Source: CAZUXY01 sp964624235
Lineage (GTDB): Bacteria; Spirochaetota; UBA4802; UBA5368
Length of the DNA stretch: 64,000 nucleotides
Direction of reading: 5' to 3'
Assembly (NCBI GenBank): GCA_964624235.1
Contig: CAZUXY010000022.1
Coordinates: forward strand, 1-64,000
Position numbers and translations under genes: made by a program. Below the pieces are notes generated by a model. That model did no database searches and had not been told where the DNA came from. It saw nothing but the letters and a program-made list of their open reading frames with translations. Numbering within the stretch: position 1 is the stretch's first letter; the number at the start of each line of letters is the position of its first letter. Shown here piece after piece: positions 1 to 8,700 of the stretch.

Positions 1-19
1 CAGTTCCCGTTGATACACA

Positions 20-228
20 TTTCCCCCTATCCCTGTCAATAGACCCGACATTGATAACAGATATGTACACCATACAGCCCTTTTGGGGGCTCATGGTGCC
101 GTATCTGACCAGGGCTGTTTCGTCTGCCGGGGCGTAAATATACCCCGCCAACGGCACGGCAGCAGCCGGCGCGATACATTCCGGCGGCGGTGAAAGGAGT
201 TCACTCATATACCGGTAGATATCCGTTG
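20..228. repeat. Degenerate direct repeat, copy A
   Basis: This stretch matches 1286-1490 over most of its length, with a divergent middle. Both copies contain the same CAGCCC-type hairpin. On the minus strand both encode a closely similar peptide that includes LLSPPPECIAPAA. In copy A that minus-strand frame stays open to the window edge, whereas copy B stops after a few more residues. The copies flank the HicAB pair. I read them as remnants of one duplicated gene end; the parent gene is not recognised. The rest of 229-660 shows no convincing gene. Confidence 0.6.
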
Positions 229-668
229 AATCGTGGGACAGGCAATTTTCAGGAAAGAGTCTTTGTTAAAGAAGACGCTTTTTGTTTTTTATGGCAACCC
301 CACCGGCAAGGCGGGGGTGCTTTGGTACAAAGCGGATGGCCGGCCTTTATCCGCGTTCATCTGCGTGCGTCTGCGGTTGAAAATGATGTGTTTGTTTTAA
401 TGGAAAGGTTTATATTCGGAATATCCGCGCCGCCGGCAATATGATCCATCAGGCCGACAATGCCGCCGGCCGGGTCAGGGGATGCCAGGTGCCGATTATG
501 ATCGGCCCATTCGGCTCATCCCGCAGGTGGAAGGGGTAGAGGAGGACCAGGTCTGTTGCAGGATAAAAAGTGGTTGAAACGAAACGCGATAGTAATGTAA
601 TAATGCGGTGAAGCATCCGTTCTATTGCATCCGGCTGAAAAAAAATATCTCTCTATAAATTGACATCA

Positions 669-932
669 ATGACACAGTTTGATAAATTACTCAATAAGGT
701 TCTTTCCGGAAGAAGCGATGCAGATATAGGCTTTAACGAACTTTGTAGCATGCTGAGACGATTTGGTTTTCAGGAAAGAATAAAAGGTGATCATCATATT
801 TTCTTTTGTATAGATGTGGAGGAGATTATCAATATACAGCCCATGCAGGGAAAGGCCAAACCGTACCAGGTAAAACAGGTAAGGAATCTTATAATCAAAT
901 ATAAACTCGGTGAAGAAAATGAAAAACCATAA
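669..932 (+). CDS. hicA: HicA-type mRNA interferase toxin
   Basis: This small basic protein of about 87 residues has the HicA fold signature: an N-terminal segment, then RFGF, then the catalytic-type GDHHIFF motif (GSHH in many relatives), and a C-terminal helix ending in VRNLIIKYKL. HicA proteins are double-stranded-RNA-binding-fold ribonucleases that cleave mRNA when not bound by HicB. An in-frame TTG lies nine bases upstream at 660; the ATG at 669 is preferred as the ordinary start codon. The gene overlaps the next one (HicB), the usual toxin-first order for hicAB operons. Confidence 0.88.
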   Translation: MTQFDKLLNKVLSGRSDADIGFNELCSMLRRFGFQERIKGDHHIFFCIDVEEIINIQPMQGKAKPYQVKQVRNLIIKYKLGEENEKP

Positions 933-1134
933 GTATGAAGTAATAATCTACTGGAGCGAAGAGGACAAGGCCTACATCGCCGAGGTGCCGGAACTACCGG
1001 GCTGTCTCGCCGACGGGGGGAGCCACGCAGAGGCCTTGAGGAATGTAAGTGTTGTCGTCGGGGAATGGGTTGAAACTGCCCGGGATATGGGGCGACCTAT
1101 TCCTGAACCCAGGGGAAAATTGATGTTTGCCTGA
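919..1134 (+). CDS. hicB: HicB-type antitoxin
   Basis: This protein of about 71 residues has the partial RNase-H-like HicB core: YEVIIYWSEEDKAYIAEVPELPGCLADG, followed by the helix with EALRNV, and a tail ending PIPEPRGKL. HicB proteins bind and neutralise HicA and often autoregulate the operon. No long C-terminal DNA-binding domain is visible, so this is the short form. A GTG at 910 is a possible alternative start. Overlap with hicA suggests translational coupling, and a terminator hairpin follows at 1342. Confidence 0.88.
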   Translation: MKNHKYEVIIYWSEEDKAYIAEVPELPGCLADGGSHAEALRNVSVVVGEWVETARDMGRPIPEPRGKLMFA

Positions 1135-1285
1135 AGCCTCTCATTATTCGGTGAGCTGCAACGAGTTCGGCCAGAGAGACCATTCACCAAACTGTGTCAA
1201 TACACACTAGAAAGTAAGGGAGCGCAGAATTCAATCGCCGTATTCGATCCAGACATAAGCATGAATCCTGTTCACATTGTTATAC

Positions 1286-1490
1286 TTTTCCCCCCATCCC
1301 TGTCAATAGACCATACATTGATCGCAGATATATGCACCATACAGCCCTTTTGGGGCTGTTTTTGCATTATCTAATTTTATGTAGTTCCTCAGCCAGGGGC
1401 GCGACAAGTCCCGCGAACGGCACGGCAGCCGGCGCGATACATTCCGGCGGCGGTGAAAGGAGTTTGATCATACAGCGGTAGAGATCATTG
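1286..1490. repeat. Degenerate direct repeat, copy B
   Basis: Second copy of the element at 20-228, on the far side of HicAB. The shared blocks include the CCCTGTCAATAGAC region, the CAGCCC hairpin and the segment encoding LLSPPPECIAPAA on the minus strand. The middle, about 60 bases, has diverged. The duplication brackets the toxin-antitoxin pair. Confidence 0.6.
1342..1363 (+). terminator. Rho-independent terminator after hicB
   Basis: A six-base-pair stem (CAGCCC/GGGCTG) with a five-base loop is followed on the plus strand by five T residues. It is correctly placed to end the hicAB transcript. The minus strand has no T tract after the hairpin. Confidence 0.6.
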
Positions 1491-1570
1491 GAAAAGAGTT
1501 CCCGGTGATCGATACCCTGTAGTGTAAGCTGCTCTATAGCCAGGTAGTCCCGGTGTAGACGTTCGTTTTA
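1367..1570 (-). pseudogene. C-terminal gene fragment, unknown family
   Basis: On the minus strand a frame runs from about 1570 to a TAA at 1369-1367. It encodes roughly 65 residues, including the segments LYRCMIKLLSPPPE and LVAPLAEELHKIR. It has no start codon or upstream domain of its own, and its 5' side abuts the GIY-YIG gene. A related segment occurs in repeat copy A. It looks like the surviving 3' end of a lost gene. I do not recognise the family. Confidence 0.45.
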
Positions 1571-1585
1571 ATGAGCAGTGGGAAC

Positions 1586-1870
1586 CTACGATTCTTTTAA
1601 AAGTAAAGAATTTACTCTGATAAATTCAGCAATGGATCGGCTGCTTTTCCAGGATTTGAATTCCCTTTCCCGTTTCATGGCATCGCTTCGTGTATCGAAG
1701 TCCTCAAGATAGACAATTTTCCAGGGACCTTTAAGACGTCTTGTCGAGGACGATCCGATAGCGTCGTGATGATTGTGCTGATGAAGGCGGGTCGTGATAT
1801 CCTTAGTGTGTCCGATATAATACCTGCCGGTGGATTCTGACTGGAGTATGTAGGTGTAATATTTTTCCAT
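1586..1870 (-). CDS. GIY-YIG endonuclease-like protein (UPF0213/YhbQ type)
   Basis: This 94-residue single-domain protein carries the two halves of the GIY-YIG motif: YTYIL near residue 5 and YYIGHT near residue 17. The conserved catalytic-type arginine follows in TTRLHQH, then WKIVYLEDF, and then the KREREFKSWKSSRS segment typical of the YhbQ/UPF0213 group. Stand-alone members of this size are common, and their cellular role is poorly defined (DNA repair or nuclease). It is monocistronic on the minus strand, with the hairpin at 1936 lying upstream. Confidence 0.85.
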   Translation of the reverse strand: MEKYYTYILQSESTGRYYIGHTKDITTRLHQHNHHDAIGSSSTRRLKGPWKIVYLEDFDTRSDAMKREREFKSWKSSRSIAEFIRVNSLLLKES

Positions 1871-1935
1871 GATAGTATAAATGATCAGGTAAGTACATAC
1901 ATACTACGTTTACGGTATGTAATGTATAAAAAGAA

Positions 1936-1959
1936 AAACCCACCTTAAACGGTGGGTTT
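1936..1959. terminator. Palindromic hairpin, possible bidirectional terminator
   Basis: A nine-base-pair perfect stem (AAACCCACC / GGTGGGTTT) with a six-base loop is flanked by A-rich and T-rich bases on both sides, as in bidirectional intrinsic terminators. It lies between the divergent GIY-YIG gene and the gene at 2064, so what it terminates is unclear. Confidence 0.45.
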
Positions 1960-2021
1960 ATATTAGATGCTCCCAGCGTAGAACTTCAACTTTTTAACAT
2001 GCTCTTGTATTTAGCAACCAC

Positions 2022-2045
2022 AGCCGCTTAATTGCGGCTTTTTTA
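2022..2045 (+). terminator. Hairpin plus T-tract before the 2064 gene
   Basis: A perfect six-base-pair stem (AGCCGC/GCGGCT) is followed by six T residues and lies about 20 bases upstream of the start at 2064. It could be the terminator of a short upstream transcript or an attenuator for the following gene. Confidence 0.45.
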
Positions 2046-2063
2046 TATTAATGGAGGTTATGA

Positions 2064-2417
2064 ATGAACACCTGTTCGAAACATCAGTATTGCAACGCTC
2101 CCCTGTGTCCCCTGAATGAAGGGATAGAAAATCATATCTGGTATCCCGACGAGGAGATATGTACCAGGAGTGAGGAGGAGTGGGTGAAGGTTCAGAAGAA
2201 GATCAAGGGTTATGATCCTGATTCTTCCCGCTATTTCACCCTGGAAATGTTGAGCCGTGGATGTGTTGTGGGGAAAAGAATGGAAGGCCTCGATCCGGAG
2301 GAAGAAGAGGGACCACAGTTGAAAGAGTGGATGGCAAAACATCCAGAAAGAGGCAAGAGAGTCTTGCAACACCGGGCGGATGGAAAGATACGGAAGGTGT
2401 TGGTATCTCGAAGATGA
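2064..2417 (+). CDS. Cys-rich conserved hypothetical protein
   Basis: This 117-residue soluble protein starts after a good ribosome-binding site (GGAGG). The first 34 residues are rich in cysteine and histidine (C4, H7, C10, C15, C33), suggesting a small metal-binding or structural knob. The rest is highly charged, with an EEEE stretch and a basic C-terminus. There is no signal peptide or membrane segment. I do not recognise a function. It lies in the accessory region between two hairpins and an inverted repeat. Confidence 0.6.
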   Translation: MNTCSKHQYCNAPLCPLNEGIENHIWYPDEEICTRSEEEWVKVQKKIKGYDPDSSRYFTLEMLSRGCVVGKRMEGLDPEEEEGPQLKEWMAKHPERGKRVLQHRADGKIRKVLVSRR

Positions 2418-2546
2418 GCAGGTAATTGGCGGATTGACTATTTTCGAAAATATTGCACAAGTGATACTTTTTCGAAGTGTTAAATTTGAGGGAATTTAAT
2501 TGAAAATGTATGATGTAGTGCTCTATCCATGGGGGCCTCTGTAACA

Positions 2547-2604
2547 GCATTCTATAGGTGTTTTTTTGCCTCAAAAACGCATTCTATAGTGGGTTTTTGA
2601 GGCA
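2547..2604. repeat. Inverted repeat with internal direct repeat
   Basis: Perfect 12-base arms (TGCCTCAAAAAC at 2567-2578 and its complement at 2593-2604) surround a 14-base spacer. The decamer GCATTCTATA occurs twice, at 2547 and 2579. The structure sits in a 550-base gene-poor stretch (2418-2965) in which I see no other gene. It could be a terminator, a regulator-binding site or an insertion-element remnant. Confidence 0.5.
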
Positions 2605-2965
2605 CCACCCGTTTCAGGGTATAAAACCATTCCGAAGTAAAGGGTAGGGTAAAATAGGCTATTTTTGCGGTTTTTCCGAATTGAAAATTAATTGACAATT
2701 CCCACCGTTGAGTCTATTCCTTGAATATAAATAAAGTTGTACCATGGGGTAAACAGAGAAAAAGCCCTGTGTCCCTTGATTTAATCAATAGCGACAAACA
2801 ATAGAACCCAAGTCCAATATACAGATATACTATGGAATATGGCATGTTGTATGTCGTGCCTGGCGACTGATTCAGATTTGCGTGTGTTTGGTTATCCTCT
2901 GTGAAAGAGCGGGTATCTGAAGAGATTTCGAGGGACGATTCATTAGTGAAGAATTGGGGGAAGGC

Positions 2966-4525
2966 ATGAAAAAAACTGGTTGGGTTTTCATTTTCATTTC
3001 TATGATTGCGGGAAGTTTGTTGGTTCAGCCCGAAATTCATTCTCAAGAAAAAACCAAGCAGGGAAAGTGTGTTGAGGGGGATTGTAAAAATGGATATGGG
3101 GTGTTTCTATATTCAGATAGTTCCAGGTATGAAGGACTCTGGAAAGATGGAAAACGCGAGGGGACTGGTAAAGTAACTATAAGCAGTAAAGATCAAGATC
3201 AAATAATAGGAGGCATGTTCATTGATGATATGCCTCACGGCAAAATACTATGGACGGTGAAAAATAAAGATGGAAGCGAAGAAAAGTACGAAGGTGGTCT
3301 CGTAAATTGGAAGTTTCATGGCCATGGAACATTTGTTTATAGAAATGGTGATACCTATGAAGGCGAGTGGAAAAATGACAAGCGATCCGGAAATGGTACA
3401 TTGGTAAAAAAAGATGGGGGTACATATATTGGAGAATGGGGAAATGATTCACCTAACGGGAAAGGAAAGTATATTGATAAAAACGGAAATACTTATGACG
3501 GGAACTTTAGAAATGGCAAAAGGAATGGAATAGGCAGACAGTCTTTTATCGACGGAACCATATATATCGGGGATTTCAAAAATGGGGAAATAACAGGGAT
3601 CGGAAATATGAATTTTCCGAGTAATGATAAATATGAAGGTGAATTTTTAAGAGCTGAATATAACGGGAAAGGGACCTATTATTATTCTAATGGTCAAAAA
3701 TATATTGGATTTTGGAAAGGGGGAAAAGAACACGGGCAGGGAATACTTTATGACGCTGAAGATAATATTGTTGCACAGGGAAACTGGGTTGAGGGTGTAC
3801 TGTCAAATCCATTAAACTTAGCTTTAAAGGATGCTGAAGAAATCACCCGCGAATTTTGCCTCGCCTACATGCTCGATGTTTTCGGATATTATAAGATTTC
3901 GGAGACATACGATACAGAGTTGAAGAGAGCAACTTTCAAACAGTCAAAAGAATATAGGGAAAAGTATCAAACACTTTTGAATTTAAAAAGGAGTGGGGCA
4001 AATAAGTGGTACTACAGCATAGTGGAGAACCCGTTTCAAAAGAATCCAGACAACCAAGGAAACCGTGATTATAATGTAAAACTACAAGGATTTCGTATCG
4101 ATCTATACGAGATTATAATTCCAAGCTTTGGAGGGTTGACTCCAAGAGCTGGAGATATGCCCCTCTTGGTACAGACAGAAGGGGAAGAAGATGGGACTTC
4201 ATATCGTGATCGAATAATAACTATTGATAATCCTGGTATTACTGATTGCGTTTGGATTTATTTTAATCCATTCCCTTCCATGAGAAAGGACATGGACTGG
4301 GGTGACCCTAACTATAGGCGGGGTGTGGTCTTTCTTCCCATGTCACCATCACAGGGTTTAAAAATTGAAAACGACAGAGATAACTGCGTTATTTATTTCG
4401 TTTATAAATTAACCGGTTTTAGTGAGAAGGAAATGGTTTTCTACGCCAATCCAGTAAGGGTCATTGTTGCCAATAAAGAATCTGGTGATGTCTATTATGA
4501 TCGTACCTTCTATGCCGGGAAGTAG
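2966..4525 (+). CDS. Secreted MORN-repeat protein with unknown C-terminal domain
   Basis: This 519-residue protein opens with a signal peptide (MKKTGWVFIFISMIAGSLL) and a CVEGDCKNG motif. About eight MORN repeats follow over residues 50-271 (pattern YEGEWKNDKRSGNG). The C-terminal 240 residues are a globular domain without recognised motifs. MORN repeats form elongated beta-hairpin rods used in protein or membrane contacts. The start at 2966 is chosen over the upstream TTG because it follows a GGGGGAAGG ribosome-binding site and begins the signal peptide. A shorter paralogue with the same CxxGxC opening is at 55667. The export is inferred. Confidence 0.8.
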   Translation: MKKTGWVFIFISMIAGSLLVQPEIHSQEKTKQGKCVEGDCKNGYGVFLYSDSSRYEGLWKDGKREGTGKVTISSKDQDQIIGGMFIDDMPHGKILWTVKNKDGSEEKYEGGLVNWKFHGHGTFVYRNGDTYEGEWKNDKRSGNGTLVKKDGGTYIGEWGNDSPNGKGKYIDKNGNTYDGNFRNGKRNGIGRQSFIDGTIYIGDFKNGEITGIGNMNFPSNDKYEGEFLRAEYNGKGTYYYSNGQKYIGFWKGGKEHGQGILYDAEDNIVAQGNWVEGVLSNPLNLALKDAEEITREFCLAYMLDVFGYYKISETYDTELKRATFKQSKEYREKYQTLLNLKRSGANKWYYSIVENPFQKNPDNQGNRDYNVKLQGFRIDLYEIIIPSFGGLTPRAGDMPLLVQTEGEEDGTSYRDRIITIDNPGITDCVWIYFNPFPSMRKDMDWGDPNYRRGVVFLPMSPSQGLKIENDRDNCVIYFVYKLTGFSEKEMVFYANPVRVIVANKESGDVYYDRTFYAGK

Positions 4526-4539
4526 GGAGGAACCCCACT

Positions 4540-4719
4540 ATGAAAGACGATAAGCGTGAGAAAAAAGTGAAGAGCCCCGATGATGTGGAGGAGGCCATGC
4601 TGAAAAAGCTGGAGCGTGAGGAGCGCAAAACACTCTCGAAGGAAGTACTCGATGATATGCAGGACTACGCTGATTTTATGATGGGGACTGGGAAATATGC
4701 TGATAAAGAGACGAAGTGA
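4540..4719 (+). CDS. Small highly charged protein
   Basis: A 59-residue open frame starts at an ATG nine bases after an AGGGAGG ribosome-binding site and only 14 bases after the MORN gene. It is dominated by Lys, Glu and Asp, predicts as helical, and has no membrane segment. The excellent ribosome-binding site and operon-like spacing support a real gene. Function is unknown; an antitoxin-like or adaptor role would be speculation. Confidence 0.55.
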   Translation: MKDDKREKKVKSPDDVEEAMLKKLEREERKTLSKEVLDDMQDYADFMMGTGKYADKETK

Positions 4720-4804
4720 GCACTGGTCAATTTTGGGAAAATTTACAGGGGTGTGACAGAAGTGTTCTTCTGACACATCAAAAAGAGAGAGAAAGAGGTG
4801 GACC

Positions 4805-5650
4805 ATGAGGAAGGAAATCATCCCGTTCCCCGGGGGAAAACCGGGAGTTGTGCAGTTTCGCCGGAACAATCTCACCCCGTCGACGCTGAAAACCTACCGA
4901 GGCATTATTCAATCGTATTATAGCTTCTTGGAGAGGAAACGAGTGCCCGAGGGCATTGATTCCATGAAGCAGTGGCTGGCTTCGATTCGCAATCCTAACA
5001 CCTTCAACAAGAACTACCAGGCATTGAAGGAGTACCTCCTGAAGCGCTTTGAAAACGAGCCGCCTCAGCGGCGCATGGAGCTTCAGGAAGCCTTCTCCCA
5101 GATCAAGAGAAAGCGACCCAAGAAGGCAATAACCGAAATTGAATATCTGGACAAATTGGAGATAGACAAGCTAGTCAACGAGGTGCCCGAGAGTTTGGGA
5201 CTTATCATTTCGGCACTGTTCTGGACCGGGTGCCGGGTAAGCGAATTGCTGGCCCTGAGGATTGCGGATTGTACTGTCGGAGATGTGGTGTCTATAGTGG
5301 TGCGGAATCGGAAGGCGGGGGGTGAGGACCTGGAGGTGTATCTCTCAAAAGCTCTCTACTCCCGGATAACCGGGACTTTCGAGGGGTCTTTTTTTCTTTT
5401 CGAAGACGAGGATCAAAAACCCTTCACCCGGCAGAACATCACCATGCAGATTAAGCGGGCCGGGAGAAAAGTCCTCGGTCGTGAAATCGGGGCCCATACA
5501 CTGCGGCACAGCAAGGCCATGTACCTGAAGCAGGAACGGGGGTTGTCGCCAGACCAGGTGGCTGCCGCCCTTGGGCATTCCAGCGTGGTGACCACCTTGA
5601 AGTATTATTTCCATGGGAAACCGTCGCCGGAGGATCAGGGAATTCAATAA
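4805..5650 (+). CDS. Tyrosine recombinase/integrase (XerC/D-like)
   Basis: This 281-residue protein has an N-terminal core-binding SAM-like domain (residues 20-100) and a C-terminal catalytic domain. The catalytic set is visible: Arg144 in TGCRVSELL, Lys170, His231 and Arg234 in HTLRHS, His258 in LGHSS, and the nucleophile Tyr at 267 or 268 in TTLKYY. It breaks and rejoins DNA by a 3'-phosphotyrosyl intermediate. Length and layout fit small Xer-like or mobile-element integrases. It has a strong AGAGGTGG ribosome-binding site. It sits at the left edge of the helicase-methyltransferase operon; no matching attachment sites were found by eye. Confidence 0.9.
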   Translation: MRKEIIPFPGGKPGVVQFRRNNLTPSTLKTYRGIIQSYYSFLERKRVPEGIDSMKQWLASIRNPNTFNKNYQALKEYLLKRFENEPPQRRMELQEAFSQIKRKRPKKAITEIEYLDKLEIDKLVNEVPESLGLIISALFWTGCRVSELLALRIADCTVGDVVSIVVRNRKAGGEDLEVYLSKALYSRITGTFEGSFFLFEDEDQKPFTRQNITMQIKRAGRKVLGREIGAHTLRHSKAMYLKQERGLSPDQVAAALGHSSVVTTLKYYFHGKPSPEDQGIQ

Positions 5651-5673
5651 GGGGTAAATTAATCGAAAAGAAG

Positions 5674-5701
5674 TTGCGATATTTGCATAGTGCTATATAA
5701 A
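5674..5701 (+). promoter_or_regulatory. Candidate promoter for the DISARM-like operon
   Basis: TTGCGA and TATAAA are separated by 16 bases, and the -10 region overlaps a small hairpin (GTGCT/AGCAC), which could be an operator. It lies 76 bases upstream of the helicase start in an otherwise AT-rich gap. This is a sequence-based prediction only. Confidence 0.4.
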
Positions 5702-5776
5702 AAGCACATAACGGACGGTATGATTGATATTTAAATAGAGATAGTATATCTGCATGGTGGAATACGGAAATTAAAA

Positions 5777-8700
5777 ATGGACATCTTCCGAATCCAGAAA
5801 GAGATAATCAACCAGTACAGCTCCTATATTTCCAGTTTCATCAACATCAATGATGACCAGATAAGAAATACCATAACCAAGGAACTCTCCTCCGGCAAGC
5901 TCTGGCCGGAGCCGCTTATTCAGTTTAATCCCTCCTATGAAGTCGTCGGTGATGTGGACCGGTTCTGCGACAGCGGTCTTTTACACCGGGAGATGAGTAA
6001 TATCTTTAAGGGATATAATCTTTACCGCCATCAGGTGGATGCCCTCGAACTGGGGGTAAACGGCAAGGACTTCATTGTGACCTCGGGCACGGGGTCGGGG
6101 AAATCTCTCACCTATATCGGCACCATATTCAACCATCTTCTTGTTAACGGCTTCGGAAAGGGTATACAGGCTGTTATCGTGTATCCCATGAACGCCCTGA
6201 TCAACTCTCAGTCCGATGAGATGAAGGGTCTGAGGGATAACTACAAGAAAGCGACGGGGAAAGACTTTCCCATCACCTACGCGCAGTACACAGGGCAGGA
6301 GAAGGAAGAGGCGAGGGAGAAGGTGAGAAAGGACCCGCCGGACATCTTATTGACCAACTACATGATGCTGGAACTGCTCCTGACCCGGCAGGGGGACGAG
6401 TCGATCCGGACGTCCCTTTTCAAGAACCTGAAGTTTCTCGTTTTCGACGAGCTGCACACCTACCGGGGACGGCAGGGCTCCGATGTGGCCCTGCTGATTC
6501 GCCGCATCAAGGCCCGGGCCGAACAGGAAGTTTTCTGCATCGGCACATCCGCGACCATGGTTTCCGGGGGCACCCTGGTAGAACAGAAGACCAGGGTCGC
6601 CGGGGTCGCGAGGCTCCTTTTTGGGAAAAATTTCACGCCCGAACAGGTCGTCGATGAGACGCTGGTCCGGTCGCTGGGGGCTTCGGATAAAGCGGTTAAT
6701 CCCGGGGAAGTGACAAAATCCCTGTCCGCACCGATCGACAGCGCCGCGCCGGAAGATAAGTTTATCTCCCATCCCCTGGCCGTCTGGCTGGAGAACGCCG
6801 TCGCCCTGGAAGAAAGGGAAGGAAGGCTTTTCCGCGGCAGGCCCCGGTCTTTATCGGAGATCGCGGAGGAATTGAGCGCGTACACGGGAGTTGAAACAGA
6901 AAAATGCGTATCGGTTTTGCTGTCGTTATTCCAGTGGATAAATGCCGTCAACGCGACCAAGGATGATCTTCGAAGCGCCTATTTGCCGTTTAAACTGCAC
7001 CAGTTCATCTCCCAGACGGGTTCGGTGTATATGACCCTGGACGGTCCCGAGAAACGGGTCGTGCAGCTTGAACCGGGCATTATTATCGGGGAGAAAGAAA
7101 CCGGAAGGCCCCTGTATCCCGTGGTGTTCAGCCGCCAGTCGGGACACCACTTCATTTGCGTGAGGAAGGATAACGAAAGGAACATTCTGATGCCGAGAGA
7201 CTTCGGCGACATGGCTGATACGGAGTTTGAAGACGACGATGACGCGCCTGCCGGGTTAAATTACGGGTACCTGATCGTGGGAGAGGGTATCTGGGACCCG
7301 GAGGAGGACATTCATTCCCTGCCCGAAGCATGGCTGAACCGGTCAAAAAGCGGGAATGTGACCGTTATTAAGAAATACAGGGGCAGGATACCGCAGAAAA
7401 TATACTTCAACGAGAGCGGAGCCTTTTCAGAAAATGATGAACTCGGCTTCGAAGGATGGTACATGCCGGTGCGGCTGCTGTTCGATCCCACCAGCGGCAC
7501 TTTTTTCGAGTCCCGGGCCAGCGAGCGGTCAAAGCTGTCGACCCTGGGGACCGAGGGAAGAAGCACCTCCACGACGATCCTTTCCCTGCTGATCGTCATG
7601 GAACTGGTGAAAAACGGGTTCAGTTTCAAAGACCAGAAGCTCCTGAGCTTCACCGACAACCGTCAGGACGCGGCCCTGCAATCGGGACATTTCAACGATT
7701 TCCTCGATACGGTGCTGTTGCGGTCGGCCATATACCGGGCGCTGGAAAACTCCAACGGCGCCCTACTGGACAGCACTTCCATCGCCCAGGCCGCGTTCAA
7801 CGCGCTTTCCCTGATGCAGGAGGAATATGCCGTGAAACCGGCGACCTTCCCCGGAGGCATAAAGGACAACGAAGCGGCCCTGAAAGACTTTATCATGTAC
7901 CGTATTCTTTACGACCTGCGCAGAAGCTGGCGGGTTATCCTTCCCAACCTGGAGCAGTGCGCTCTCATGGAGATAGGCTACCGTCACCTCGACGAGAACT
8001 GCTCCCTGGACGAAGCATGGAAGGATGTTCCCCTGCTCAACGCTGTGCCTGTCGAGGAGAGGAAAAAAGTCGTCTTTCAGACCCTGGATTTTATCAGGAA
8101 GGCCTACGCGATTTCCAGCGCCGAATACCTGACCGCCGACACCCTGGACAGGAAGAAAAAGAATATCCTGGAAAAATTGAAAAGCCCGTGGGTGATCCGG
8201 GACGACGAAGAGATAAAACTGCCGTACTATGTCGCCTGTGAGCCCATCAAAGGGGGGCGCTTTCTGTACACCCAGAGCGTTTCCCTGCGCAGCGCCCTGG
8301 GTAAGTACCTTAAATCGGTCGCCCGGGAGTATGATATCCAGTTCGACGAGAAAAGCTACAGTGAGTTTATTCACCTGTATTTAAAAAAACTCAGCGCGGC
8401 GGGCTGGCTGAAGACTGAAAAGGCCCATACGACCGGTAACGAAGAAACGACCATCTATCAACTCAGCATCGACCAGATTGAATGGCGGCGGGGCGACCGG
8501 GGTACCGTCGTGGCCGACCTGGTGAAAGCCCGCACCTATAAAAAGAGCCCGGCGCCGACAAAGCCGAACCGGTTCTTTCAGGAGCTTTACATCAGCAATT
8601 TCCGAAAGATGAAACCCCTGCGCTCGGAGGACCATACCGGCCAGATCAGTACGGAGGATCGCCAGCGGCGGGAAGAGGAGTTCAGGGAAGGGACTATCGC

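Noticed and set aside
190..444. An 84-codon frame near the left edge
   Set aside because: It overlaps the degenerate repeat, has unnatural composition and no family resemblance; treated as chance.
7456..8241. A 261-codon frame within the large helicase on the same strand
   Set aside because: It is a shifted frame of the helicase; the protein is Arg/His/Gly-rich with no recognisable domain.
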